DNA from: Spirosoma sp. KUDC1026
GTDB taxonomy: Bacteria > Bacteroidota > Bacteroidia > Cytophagales > Spirosomataceae
Reading direction: 5' to 3'
Assembly (NCBI RefSeq): GCF_013375035.1
Contig: NZ_CP056032.1
Span: forward strand, 1,286,001-1,350,000
Length of the DNA stretch: 64,000 nt
Shown here: positions 26,548 to 35,966 of the stretch, in pieces
How positions within the stretch are numbered: position 1 is the first letter of the stretch
Layout: each line of letters starts with the position of its first letter
Program-made: the position numbers and the translations under genes
Notes under the pieces: model-generated
Databases searched by the model: none
What the model was told of the DNA's origin: nothing
The model's input: only the letters and a program-made list of their open reading frames with translations

Positions 26548-29010
26548 ATGAAAAAACAAGGCATATGGCTGATGGCGCTGCTGTGCTGGACATTACAGGT
26601 CCGGGCGCAGCAGCGCCATCCGTTTACGCAGGGGCTGGTAGCCGGTCCCTGCCATCAGTACGGGCGCGAAGCGCTGTACACCGACCAACTGGCCTATCAG
26701 ATGATCCAGAAGGGGTTGCCCAAACCTGTATCCGGTCAGCCCGTTGGCAAAGATGAACTGAGTAAGGTGAACTGGACGCCGGTTACCGCAAACGGAAATG
26801 GCCAGTTTAGAGAGGGGATGCTGGCGAACGGCTACCTATATCTGACGTATCAGTCTCCCAGCGAGCAGGTTGCTCTGCTCCACGCAACGGGTCACTCGAT
26901 GGCCTACGTCAACGGCGTGCCGCACTTCGGCGACCCCTATGCGAGTGGCTGGCAGTACGTTCCAGTCCGGCTGCGGAAGGGTGAAAATGAACTGTATGTA
27001 CGCACGGCGGCCTCGGTACGGTACCAGGGGATCAAGGCCGAATTAATTTTTCCGGATAAGCCCGTTGCGCTCAATGTCGAAGACCCAACGCTGCCCAGCA
27101 TCGTGCCGGGGCAGACGATTGAGCCCACCTGGGGTGCGGTAGTTGTTATCAATGCGTCGGCTAAACCGCTGACGAATGTCCAGATACGCAGCCAACTGGC
27201 GGGTAAAACACTGGTGACTGATGTACCGGCGATCCCCGCTCTGACAACGCGTAAAGTTGGTTTTCGGCTGGATCCATCGGCGGTTCAGCTGGCGGAGAAA
27301 GTTTCAGTGCAGTTGCAACTGATGCAGGCAGGAAAACTACTAGATGCCAGTGAAGTAAGCCTGTCCGTTGGAAAACCCGAGCAGCAGTACAGCCAGACGT
27401 TCGTCAGCAACATTGATGGCAGTGTGCAGTATTTCTCGGTAGCGCCCCAACGTAACGTAGATGGCAAAGCGCCCGCTCTCTTTCTGTCGGTACACGGCGC
27501 CGGTGTTGAAGCCATCAACCAGGCACGGGCCTACAAACCCAAAGACTGGGGTGTTGTGGTGACGCCCACCAACCGGCGGCCACGCGGCTTTAACTGGGAG
27601 GACTGGGGACGGCTGGACGCGCTGGAAGTATTTGGTCTGGCGAAAAAGCAGTTTGCCCCCGATCCCGATCGAATTTACCTGACGGGGCACTCAATGGGAG
27701 GCCATGGTACCTGGTACCTGGGCGCTACGTTCCCCGGCAATTGGGCGGCCATTGCACCCTGCGCGGGTTACCCAAGTCTGGCGGCCTATGGCTCCCACGA
27801 CGGTAAGATTCCGGAAACGGGCGGCACCGACATGGAGCGTCTGCTGCTTCGGGCCAGCAACCCAAGTAACGTACTGGCGCTGGCGTCCAACTACAAACCG
27901 CTGGGCGTATATATCCTGCACGGCGACGCCGATCGTACCGTTTCTGTCGAGTACGCCCGGCAGATGCGGCAGTTGCTCGGTACGTTCCATCCCGACTTTA
28001 CGCATTACGAATACCCCGGTGGCTCGCACTGGTACGGCGATCATAGTGTAGACTGGCAACCCATCTTCGATTATTTCCGGTGGCACAAAATCCCACGGGA
28101 TAGCGCCGTCAGTACCATCGATTTCAAAACGGCAAATCCTGCGATCTCGGCTTCGATGCGCTGGGCAACAATCGAGCAGCAACAGCATCCGTTGCAATTC
28201 AGCCGGGTGCAGCTGACGCGCAGCAAAGCCGGCCGAACCATTACGGGACGTACCGAAAACGTTGGCAATCTGGCGCTTGAACTCAGCGATTTCGCGCCGG
28301 GCGAAACTATTTCCATTACGCTCGACAGCCTGAACGCCGTTCGGTACGCGGTGAAAGCCCCTAGCGAAGTCGTTTATCTGAAACGGGGCGCTCAATGGGA
28401 GATCGGCGCGAAACCGGCCCCGGCTCAAAAAGGTAAACATCGAAACGGTACGTTCAAAGAACCCTTCAACAACCGGATGGTGTTCGTGTACGCTACGTCC
28501 GGCACGGCGGACGAAAACAGCTGGGCCGAGAACAAAGCCCGCTATGATGCCGAAACCTGGTACTATCGGGGCAATGGCGCCGTTGATATTGTTAGCGACA
28601 AAGCGTTTGATCCAAAGAAATATGCTGATCGGGGCGTTGTTCTTTACGGAAATGCGACAACGAACAGGGCGTGGAACTCTCTGCTGGCAACCTGCCCAAT
28701 TCAGGTCCGGCGGGGTGAGGTCGTTGTTGGCAACGAGCGCCATTCGGGCAATGATCTGGGGGCGTATTTTGTCTGGCCCCGCCCGGACAGCCAGACGGCT
28801 TCGGTGGCGGTGATCACGGGAACGGGGGTATCGGGTATGAAAGCAGCCGATGCCAACCAATATTTTGCGGGCGGCAGCGGTTTCCCGGATTTCATGCTTT
28901 TCCGGACGGACATGCTGACCAAAGGAATAACCGGTGTCCTGACTGCGGGCTTTTTCGACAATAACTGGTCGCTGTCAAACCAGGAGTCGGTTAGGAACGT
29001 ATTAGAATAA
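26548..29010 (+). CDS. Large secreted alpha/beta-hydrolase (esterase or peptidase-like)
   Basis: The 820-residue protein has a signal peptide ending VRAQQ. Residues about 25-260 are beta-rich and not recognised. The alpha/beta-hydrolase core follows with the nucleophile elbow GHSMGGHGTWYLG (the Ser near residue 379), HGDADRTVSVEYARQ for the acid and PGGSHWYGDHSVDW for the histidine. The C-terminal 300 residues are beta-rich and include NRMVFVYATSGTADENSWAEN and a late FVWPRPDS segment seen in large prolyl-oligopeptidase-like hydrolases of Bacteroidota. The substrate is unknown; an esterase removing acyl groups from glycans is one possibility. Confidence 0.75.
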   Translation: MKKQGIWLMALLCWTLQVRAQQRHPFTQGLVAGPCHQYGREALYTDQLAYQMIQKGLPKPVSGQPVGKDELSKVNWTPVTANGNGQFREGMLANGYLYLTYQSPSEQVALLHATGHSMAYVNGVPHFGDPYASGWQYVPVRLRKGENELYVRTAASVRYQGIKAELIFPDKPVALNVEDPTLPSIVPGQTIEPTWGAVVVINASAKPLTNVQIRSQLAGKTLVTDVPAIPALTTRKVGFRLDPSAVQLAEKVSVQLQLMQAGKLLDASEVSLSVGKPEQQYSQTFVSNIDGSVQYFSVAPQRNVDGKAPALFLSVHGAGVEAINQARAYKPKDWGVVVTPTNRRPRGFNWEDWGRLDALEVFGLAKKQFAPDPDRIYLTGHSMGGHGTWYLGATFPGNWAAIAPCAGYPSLAAYGSHDGKIPETGGTDMERLLLRASNPSNVLALASNYKPLGVYILHGDADRTVSVEYARQMRQLLGTFHPDFTHYEYPGGSHWYGDHSVDWQPIFDYFRWHKIPRDSAVSTIDFKTANPAISASMRWATIEQQQHPLQFSRVQLTRSKAGRTITGRTENVGNLALELSDFAPGETISITLDSLNAVRYAVKAPSEVVYLKRGAQWEIGAKPAPAQKGKHRNGTFKEPFNNRMVFVYATSGTADENSWAENKARYDAETWYYRGNGAVDIVSDKAFDPKKYADRGVVLYGNATTNRAWNSLLATCPIQVRRGEVVVGNERHSGNDLGAYFVWPRPDSQTASVAVITGTGVSGMKAADANQYFAGGSGFPDFMLFRTDMLTKGITGVLTAGFFDNNWSLSNQESVRNVLE

Positions 29011-29023
29011 AGCGTAAAACAGA

Positions 29024-29084
29024 CCACTGGGTGCGGCCTGGTCGCAGTGACAATCGACGCTGCCGACCAGGCCGCACCCAGTGG
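29024..29084 (+). terminator. Strong hairpin in the gap before the haem/FG-GAP gene
   Basis: A perfect 21-bp G+C-rich stem (29024-29044 with 29064-29084) and a 19-base loop lie between the esterase stop (29010) and the ATG at 29094. The right arm ends nine bases before the ATG, so it could both stop transcription and limit translation of the next gene. Confidence 0.7.
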
Positions 29085-29093
29085 CATTTGGGT

Positions 29094-30623
29094 ATGAAAG
29101 CGAAAGGGGGGAAGCAACTGATTTTACTGGCGTTTGTGCTGGTTGGGTTTTTATCGTTCAACAGTGCTTCTGTTGAGGACGGCCAACAACTTGCCAACCA
29201 GTATTGCGGCTCCTGCCATCTGACCCCTAACCCCAAAAGCCTGACGAAATACATCTGGCAACTGAACGTACTGCCCATTATGGGACGCTACCTGGGCGTT
29301 GCCTACATGGGATACGATCCGTACAGCAACCTGAATCCGCAGGAGGCCGCTTTGCTCAAAGAGCAGCATCTGTATCCCGACGAGCCGGTGATTGATGAGA
29401 AAGCCTGGCAAAAGCTGGTCAGTTATTACCTGGATAACGCCCCCGCTAGTCTCCCCCTGGATTCAGCCCGGCAGGAGCGGGACCGGTCGCTCGACCAATT
29501 TACTGTCAGCTTTGTCCCACTGGGAAAGAAAATCGGTTCGTCGGTTACGGCTATTGCGTATGACACTGCTCAGCAGCAGCTTTGGGTGGCCGAACCGGAC
29601 AAACTCTACCGCTGGAACTCGAAAAAAGGGCTGACCCACAACTATGATCTGGTCGGTACGGTTGTCGACATCAAGTTCGAGAAAAACCGGTCGTTGCTGA
29701 CCGATGTCGGTACGTTATTGCCCTCCGATCTCTCAACGGGAACGTTGTTTTCGCTGGCAAACGATGACCTGGTACCTATGAAAACCCAGATTCACCGGCC
29801 GGTCTATTCGATGATCACCGACCTGAACGATGATGGGCAGACGGAGATACTTTGCGCAAATTATGGACATCGATCAGGCTCGCTATCGCTTTACACTAAG
29901 CAAAAAAGTACCGATTCGACTTATACCGAAACGATTCTGTTCAACTCCCCGGGAGCGGTGAAGTTCTACGTAAAGGATATGAATGGCGACAACCGTAAGG
30001 ATATTGTTGCCCTGTTTGCCCAGAATCAGGAGTCGATCTACATCTTCTACCAGACTGATAATCTCAAATTTTCTTCGAAGAAAGTCCTTCAGTTTGAACC
30101 TCAATACGGCACCAGCGATTTTATTCTGCTGGATTACAACCACGACGGCATTAATGATATTGCCGTCGTTCACGGCGATAATGCCGATTATTCCTACTGT
30201 CTGAAACCCTACCACGGCCTGCATCTGTTTCTGGGCGACAAAAATCAGGCGTACACAGATGCCTTCTTCTATCCCATCTATGGGGCTACCCGGCTCCAGG
30301 CTGATGACTTTGACCAGGACGGCGACATTGACTTTGCTATCTCGTCGTTCTTTCCGGAACTGACTACGTTATCCGCCGAGAGTTTTATGTACCTGGAAAA
30401 CCGAAACGAGAAGAAATTTCGATTCGTAGCGCACGTGGCCCGGACGATGGTACCTATTAAATCGCTGACGCTCGAAAAGGCCGACGTTGATAACGACGGC
30501 GACATGGATCTGATTCTCGGTCAATTTGCTTATTCACCCGTTCCTGTTCCCCCGGCTCTCCAGCAGGCCTGGAATAGCGTCGACTACAAACTCGTGATTC
30601 TGCTGAATCAGCACACTGATTAA
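29094..30623 (+). CDS. Exported FG-GAP/VCBS-repeat protein with one c-type haem motif
   Basis: Start 29094 gives 509 residues and a signal peptide (KQLILLAFVLVGFLSFNSAS); the upstream ATG at 29031 lies inside the hairpin. One haem motif CGSCH occurs early (ANQYCGSCHLTPNPKSL). The rest is a propeller with Ca-binding-like FG-GAP repeats: DLNDDGQTEIL, DMNGDNRKDIV, DYNHDGINDIA, DFDQDGDIDFA, DVDNDGDMDLI. A haem domain joined to an FG-GAP propeller is known in Bacteroidota and Planctomycetes, but its function is not established. It may serve extracellular electron transfer or substrate binding. Confidence 0.82.
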   Translation: MKAKGGKQLILLAFVLVGFLSFNSASVEDGQQLANQYCGSCHLTPNPKSLTKYIWQLNVLPIMGRYLGVAYMGYDPYSNLNPQEAALLKEQHLYPDEPVIDEKAWQKLVSYYLDNAPASLPLDSARQERDRSLDQFTVSFVPLGKKIGSSVTAIAYDTAQQQLWVAEPDKLYRWNSKKGLTHNYDLVGTVVDIKFEKNRSLLTDVGTLLPSDLSTGTLFSLANDDLVPMKTQIHRPVYSMITDLNDDGQTEILCANYGHRSGSLSLYTKQKSTDSTYTETILFNSPGAVKFYVKDMNGDNRKDIVALFAQNQESIYIFYQTDNLKFSSKKVLQFEPQYGTSDFILLDYNHDGINDIAVVHGDNADYSYCLKPYHGLHLFLGDKNQAYTDAFFYPIYGATRLQADDFDQDGDIDFAISSFFPELTTLSAESFMYLENRNEKKFRFVAHVARTMVPIKSLTLEKADVDNDGDMDLILGQFAYSPVPVPPALQQAWNSVDYKLVILLNQHTD

Positions 30624-31188
30624 TGATTTGGGGGTACAGAGCGCTATTAGTTTACCAGGCGATTTCTGGTAATACTACTTACCTGTTTCCTCCATAATCC
30701 ATACTGATTATAGGCTTTCTACAATTTCTTTTCGAAACCCGAAAAGTCGGTTTCCTATTGAATAAGAATTAATAATTAATTAACGGTACTATTCTGGGAA
30801 AATGAAAAAAAAGAGTCCATATCGGCTCGATTTTAAATTTTTTTAAGAACAACAAATATCTTTGCTATAAGATTTAGCTAAGCCAACGAATATTAAGTGT
30901 TTTAATTTAATAATCCTTGCGTTTCTAACCGAAACACCATATAGGCCAAATAAATGCCAAATGAACTGACATGAAGCAGATAACAGTCAGAAATCCAATT
31001 GACTAACGGGCTGATTTCAGAGTGACTGTTAATGAGTAGTTCGACTTAATTGTTTGCTGAACGACATCAGAAGTACCAACTAGTAAAGAAGTCATCCGAC
31101 TAATGATATGCCGCAGGGCGAAAGAGTGTGTACCGAGCCTACCAGCTTTGTACCGTGCGTTGTAAATCTTAACATAACCTAAAGAACA
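30624..31188. other. 565-base A+T-rich leader region before the second SusC gene
   Basis: No gene is supported here. The 64-codon minus ORF over 31003-31197 overlaps the SusC start and has no family signal. The stretch 30760-30950 is strongly A+T-rich and contains the promoter-like box listed separately. The remaining 230 bases would form a long untranslated leader, which fits post-transcriptional control of a highly expressed SusC, but no known riboswitch could be recognised. Confidence 0.5.
30857..30864 (+). promoter_or_regulatory. Candidate -7 box of the second SusC/SusD operon
   Basis: TATCTTTG matches the Bacteroidota TAnnTTTG consensus in an A+T-rich stretch. There is no TTTG at the ideal -33 distance, only a run of T. 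If correct, the leader is about 320 bases long. Confidence 0.45.
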
Positions 31189-34100
31189 ATGAGACAATGT
31201 AGAAACAAGTTTACCTTGTTTATTGCCTTCTTCTGTTTGAGTTGCTGCGTTGCGATGGCACAGCAGGTAACCATCCAGGGTAAGGTTTCTGAAAATGCCA
31301 ATGCGCCAATCCCAGGCGCCAACGTGCTGATCAAAGGTACCACCCGGGGTACGGTGACGGATGCCGATGGTCAGTACTCAATTAGTGCCGAAAAAGGCAG
31401 CGTACTGGTTATCCAGTCGCTGGGCTTCACGTCCAAAGAAGTTACCGTCGGCGATCAAACCACCATCAACGTAACGTTGGCTGTCAGCGACAAAACGCTA
31501 GACGAAGTTGTCGTAACGGCGCTTGGTATCGCCAAAGACAAAAAAGCGCTGGGCTATGCCGTGTCGGAAGTAAAAGGGAATGACCTGATCAAAGCCCGGG
31601 AAATTAACCTGGGTAACGCCCTGTCGGGTCGGGTTGCCGGGCTGAATGCAACCAGCACCGCAACGGGTCCTGGCGGTTCGAGCCGGGTGATTATCCGTGG
31701 TAACGGTTCGCTGAGCGGTAACAACCAGCCCCTGTACGTTGTAAACGGTGTCCCCATTGACAATACCAACGTGAACTCGGCTGGTATGTGGGGTGGTACC
31801 GATTCGGGCGATGGTCTGAACAGTATCAACCCCGACGATATCGAAACGATGTCGGTACTGAAGGGTGGTACAGCGGCCGCTCTGTACGGTTCGCGCGCAT
31901 CGAACGGTGTTATTCTGATCACGACCAAATCGGGTAAAGGTCAGAAAGGTATTGGCGTTGAATACAACGGTACCTACACCATGGATCAGCCTTACTCACT
32001 GAACGACTGGCAGTATGAATACGGTCAGGGTACGCAGGGGGCGAAACCAACCACGCAGGCTGAAGCAATCCAGACGGGTGCGCAGTCGTGGGGTGCTAAA
32101 ATTGACGGTACGAACGTAATCCAGTTCGACGGGGTGTCGCGTCCATACGCAGCACAGCGTAACAACGTAAAAAACTTCTATAACGTAGGTAGCACGTTCA
32201 CCAACACGGTCGCTGTATCGGGTGGTAACGAAGCGGCCGCGTTCCGTTTTTCGGCGTCGGATCTGAACTCGAAAAGCGTTGTGCCAAACTCGGGTTTCAA
32301 CCGGAAATCGTTTAACCTGAGCGCTAACGCGAACCTGTCGAAGAAAGTTGTTTTCGAAGGCGTTGCTCAGTACAACGTTGAAACCGGTACGAACCGGACC
32401 TTCCTGTCGGATACCCCGAAAAACCCGAACTACGGTGCTCAGTTGATCGCGAACACGGTCGATATCCGGACGCTGGACCCAGGCTACGACAGCCGTGGAT
32501 ACGAAGTGTTATGGAATAGCAACCAGTATTCGACCAATCCATATTTTGCGGTGAACAAAGTGCAGAACAGCGACGTACGGAACCGGTTTATCGGTCAGTT
32601 CTCGCTGCGGTATAACATTACTGACTATCTGTACCTGCGCGGTCGGGTTGGCACGGATTACAACTACACGAAATTCGTAAACATCGAACCAACGGGTCTG
32701 GCCTACGCTACACGTGGTTCTATGAGCCGGTCGAACACGCAAATCGGTGAAACCAACTCTGAACTGCTGCTTGGCTTCAACAAAGATTTTGGTCCAATTT
32801 CGGTGAACGCCCTGGTCGGTGGAAACAAAATGAACCGGGCAACGGAAAACATGGGTTATAACGGCCAGTACTTCGTTGTTCCATTCAACTACTACCTGGA
32901 CAACACGGTAACGAAAACCCCAAGTTACGGGTACAATGCACTGGGTATTAACTCCGTATTTGGTTCGGCTGATATTGGTTACAAAAACGTCTTGTTCCTG
33001 ACCCTGACGGGTCGCCAGGATTGGTTCTCGACGCTGGCTAAAGCTAACAACAGCCTGTTCTACCCATCGGCCGGTTTGAGCTTTGTGTTCTCGGACGTAA
33101 TGGACAGCCGTCCTAACTGGCTGAACTATGGTAAAGTACGGGCATCGGTTGCTCAAGTGGGTGGTGGTTATCCAAACCCATACGCGCTGAACCTGACTTA
33201 CAACCTACAGACCAACAACTACATTGGTGATATCGCGCTGATGTCGGTTAACGGTGGTACAATTCCGAACTCGCAGCTGCAGCCGAACACGTCGACTACG
33301 ACGGAAGTTGGTTTCGAAACGAAACTGTTCAACAACAAACTGGGTGTTGACCTGACGTTGTACAACCGGACAACCACGAACGATGCGGTTACGGCGTCGA
33401 CCTCGTCAGCAAGTAGCTACGGTAGCGTACTACTGAACGTTGGTAAAGTCGTAAACAAAGGTATCGAGCTGTTACTGACAGGTACGCCCATTAAAAAGGC
33501 GAACGGCTTCACGTGGGACGTATCGTACAATATGGCCTACAACGACAACAAAGTCGTTAAAATTACGGACGACCTAACGACCTTCCAGGTCGATCAGTCG
33601 CGGACTCAGAGCGCCTACATTTACCATTTCACAGGCCAGCCTTATGGTATGATCACGGGTTATCGTGCGCTGCGTGATGCCAACGGTAATGTTGTGTACA
33701 ACTCGGCAACGGGTCTGCCCATTCAAAGCGCGCTGCAACCACTGGGCCGTGGCGTTCCTCCGTTAACTATGGGTCTGACGAACACATTTAATTACAAGAA
33801 TTTTTCGTTTAGTTTCTTAGTAGACGGCAAATTCGGTTCGAAACTGTACAGCGCTACCAACTACTACGCAACGGCTAACGGTCTGACGAAACTGACGCTG
33901 GACGGACGTGAAAATGGCGTAACGGTTACGGGGGTTACGCAAAACGGCGACGCCTTTACCCGCACACTGACGGCGCAGAACTACTACGGGTCGAGCGGTT
34001 ACCGGAACATCACCGAAAACTTTGTGTATGATGGCAGCTTCGTGAAACTGCGTCAGTTCACCTTGGGTTACAACCTGCCACGGTCAATTCTGGGTAAAAC

Positions 34101-34275
34101 GCCAATTCAGGCGGCTAGCCTATCGCTTGTGGCGCGTAACCTGCTGATTCTGTACAAAAATGTACCAAACGTTGATCCAGAATCAAACTTCAACAGCGGT
34201 AATGCACAGGGTTTAGAAATGTTTGGTGTACCACCAGCTCGTAGCTACGGTCTGAACCTGAATATTCGTTTCTAA
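31189..34275 (+). CDS. SusC/RagA-type TonB-linked outer-membrane transporter
   Basis: The 1028-residue protein has a signal peptide (FFCLSCCVAMAQQ), a CarboxypepD_reg-like domain (IQGKVSENANAPIPGANVLI), the plug lead-in LDEVVVTALGIAKDKK, IRGNGSLSGNNQPLYVVNGVPI and ISVLKGGTAAALYGSRA-type plug motifs, and a barrel ending SYGLNLNIRF. It has no STN domain, so it should not signal to a FecR protein. Codon choice is unusually uniform (GGT, CGT, GTT, AAC, CTG, ACG dominate), unlike the first SusC, which suggests high expression. The SusD partner follows after 24 bases. It heads the N-glycan-type locus. Confidence 0.95.
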   Translation: MRQCRNKFTLFIAFFCLSCCVAMAQQVTIQGKVSENANAPIPGANVLIKGTTRGTVTDADGQYSISAEKGSVLVIQSLGFTSKEVTVGDQTTINVTLAVSDKTLDEVVVTALGIAKDKKALGYAVSEVKGNDLIKAREINLGNALSGRVAGLNATSTATGPGGSSRVIIRGNGSLSGNNQPLYVVNGVPIDNTNVNSAGMWGGTDSGDGLNSINPDDIETMSVLKGGTAAALYGSRASNGVILITTKSGKGQKGIGVEYNGTYTMDQPYSLNDWQYEYGQGTQGAKPTTQAEAIQTGAQSWGAKIDGTNVIQFDGVSRPYAAQRNNVKNFYNVGSTFTNTVAVSGGNEAAAFRFSASDLNSKSVVPNSGFNRKSFNLSANANLSKKVVFEGVAQYNVETGTNRTFLSDTPKNPNYGAQLIANTVDIRTLDPGYDSRGYEVLWNSNQYSTNPYFAVNKVQNSDVRNRFIGQFSLRYNITDYLYLRGRVGTDYNYTKFVNIEPTGLAYATRGSMSRSNTQIGETNSELLLGFNKDFGPISVNALVGGNKMNRATENMGYNGQYFVVPFNYYLDNTVTKTPSYGYNALGINSVFGSADIGYKNVLFLTLTGRQDWFSTLAKANNSLFYPSAGLSFVFSDVMDSRPNWLNYGKVRASVAQVGGGYPNPYALNLTYNLQTNNYIGDIALMSVNGGTIPNSQLQPNTSTTTEVGFETKLFNNKLGVDLTLYNRTTTNDAVTASTSSASSYGSVLLNVGKVVNKGIELLLTGTPIKKANGFTWDVSYNMAYNDNKVVKITDDLTTFQVDQSRTQSAYIYHFTGQPYGMITGYRALRDANGNVVYNSATGLPIQSALQPLGRGVPPLTMGLTNTFNYKNFSFSFLVDGKFGSKLYSATNYYATANGLTKLTLDGRENGVTVTGVTQNGDAFTRTLTAQNYYGSSGYRNITENFVYDGSFVKLRQFTLGYNLPRSILGKTPIQAASLSLVARNLLILYKNVPNVDPESNFNSGNAQGLEMFGVPPARSYGLNLNIRF

Positions 34276-34299
34276 CTCACCGCTTTTAACGACTTAACT

Positions 34300-35886
34300 A
34301 TGTTACGTTACTTTAAGAAAAATAGACTTTCAGCACTGGCAACCGTCCTGACGGCCGGGCTGATGCTGTCGTCCTGCGATAAGGGGTTTGAAGAACTCAA
34401 CACGAACCCTAATGCGCTTACCTCACCCGTTATTCCAAACCTGCTGTCGTACAGCATCGTGAAAACGGCGGGTACGGGTTTTGAAAACCACCGGGGTAAC
34501 CTAATCTACGCCGGCGCTATTGTGCAGCACTTTGCGTCGCTGCAGACTTACTGGTCAGGTGATAAGTATCTGTACAGTTCAGAATATTCTGGCGCTTACT
34601 TCGAAACGGCGTACGGCGAACACGTGAAGAACGTAGAGCAGATCATTGCGCTGACGAAAGACGACGCTACGCAGTCGAACCTGTATAACGTGGCTCGTAT
34701 CTGGCGCGTGTTTGTATACCACCGGATTACAGATCTGTATGGTGATATTCCTTACTCGGAAGCGGGTAAAGGCTACCTGAACAATATCTATACGCCGAAA
34801 TACGACAAGCAGCAGGATATCTACGCTGATATGCTGAACGAGCTGGATCTGGCGGCTGCTGCCCTGGATGCCAACAAAACGGGCTACGGTGCTGCTGACG
34901 TTATTTACGCCGGCGATCTGACGAAGTGGAAGAAGTTTGCCTACTCGATGATGCTACGGCTGGGTATGCGTCTGACGAAAGTCGATGCGGCTAAAGCTGA
35001 AACCTACGTGAAGAAGGCTATCGCTAGTGGTGTCATGACGAGCAACGCCGACATCGCGAAAGTGGTGCACGCTGAAGGGAACGACAACACCCGGAACCTG
35101 GATGGCAACACCCTGCGTACGCAGGAGTACGATGCTGCCAACCTGCGGGGCCGGGCGAACAGCAAACTGAGCCGGACGTTTGTTAACTTCCTGAAGAACA
35201 ACAACGATCCACGTCTGCCCTTCATCGCTACGCTGTGGCAGGGTAACGCTAACCCCGCGCAGGAAGCAACGGCTACGGACCCGGCTAAGCAAAAAGGCTT
35301 GCCGAACGGCTACGACGCACAGACGATCCGCCAGGCTATTCCCGGCTGGGGAACGACGGACTCGCTGTCGCTGTATTCCGAAGCGAACCTGAACAAAATC
35401 GCTAGTAATGCGGCACCAACCGTGTTCCAGAGCTATGCTGAAGTTGAGTACCTGCTGGCCGAAGCGGCTCTGCGGGGCTGGGGCGATGGCCAGGCGGCTT
35501 CGCACTACAACAAAGGTGTGACGGCAGCTATGAACATGATGTCGCTGTACGGCGGCACGGTTACCCCCGCTGCGATCACGGCTTACCTGACGGCTCACCC
35601 TTACGTGGCAACGGGGACACAGGCGCAGCAGATGGAGCAGATCGGTACGCAGTACTGGGCGGTTAACTTTCTGAACTCGTACGAAGCCTATGCGAACTGG
35701 CGTCGGACGGGTTACCCAACCCTGACTCCTACGAACTATGTGGGTAACGAAACGAACGGTGTTATTCCCCGCCGTCTGCGGTATCCATCAACAGAGGGTA
35801 GTAAGAACGCGGCTCAGTACAACGCAGCTATTGCCGTACAGGGTCCTGACCTGTTCACTACTCGTATCTGGTGGGATAAGCAGTAA
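34300..35886 (+). CDS. SusD/RagB-family nutrient-binding outer-membrane lipoprotein
   Basis: The 528-residue lipoprotein has a lipobox LSSC followed by DKGFEELNTNPN. Body motifs are ITDLYGDIPYSEAGKGY, IYADMLNELDLAAAAL, MMLRLGMRLTKV and a C-terminal YWAVNFLNSYEAYANWRRTG with the closing TRIWWDKQ. It pairs with the SusC at 31189 and shares the same biased codon use. It should bind the glycan at the cell surface. A terminator-like hairpin follows. Confidence 0.95.
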   Translation: MLRYFKKNRLSALATVLTAGLMLSSCDKGFEELNTNPNALTSPVIPNLLSYSIVKTAGTGFENHRGNLIYAGAIVQHFASLQTYWSGDKYLYSSEYSGAYFETAYGEHVKNVEQIIALTKDDATQSNLYNVARIWRVFVYHRITDLYGDIPYSEAGKGYLNNIYTPKYDKQQDIYADMLNELDLAAAALDANKTGYGAADVIYAGDLTKWKKFAYSMMLRLGMRLTKVDAAKAETYVKKAIASGVMTSNADIAKVVHAEGNDNTRNLDGNTLRTQEYDAANLRGRANSKLSRTFVNFLKNNNDPRLPFIATLWQGNANPAQEATATDPAKQKGLPNGYDAQTIRQAIPGWGTTDSLSLYSEANLNKIASNAAPTVFQSYAEVEYLLAEAALRGWGDGQAASHYNKGVTAAMNMMSLYGGTVTPAAITAYLTAHPYVATGTQAQQMEQIGTQYWAVNFLNSYEAYANWRRTGYPTLTPTNYVGNETNGVIPRRLRYPSTEGSKNAAQYNAAIAVQGPDLFTTRIWWDKQ

Positions 35887-35909
35887 GGTTCTCAGTTAAT
35901 CTACGTAAA

Positions 35910-35964
35910 TTACGGGTTAATGGACGGTTCACTGCGACGGTTCATTAACCCGTAACTCTTTTTT
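35910..35964 (+). terminator. Terminator-like hairpin after SusD
   Basis: A 13-bp perfect stem (TTACGGGTTAATG at 35910-35922 with 35943-35955) is followed by CTCTTTTTTAG and then directly by the ATG of the next gene at 35967. It would reduce read-through from the highly expressed SusC/SusD pair into the locus. Confidence 0.75.
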
Positions 35965-35966
35965 AG

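Noticed and set aside
27691-28860. Minus-strand ORF of 389 codons opposite the esterase-like gene
   Set aside because: Shadow frame of an alpha/beta-hydrolase with an intact catalytic triad on the plus strand.
31003-31197. Minus-strand ORF of 64 codons in the SusC leader
   Set aside because: It overlaps the SusC start and has no recognisable product; more likely an untranslated leader.
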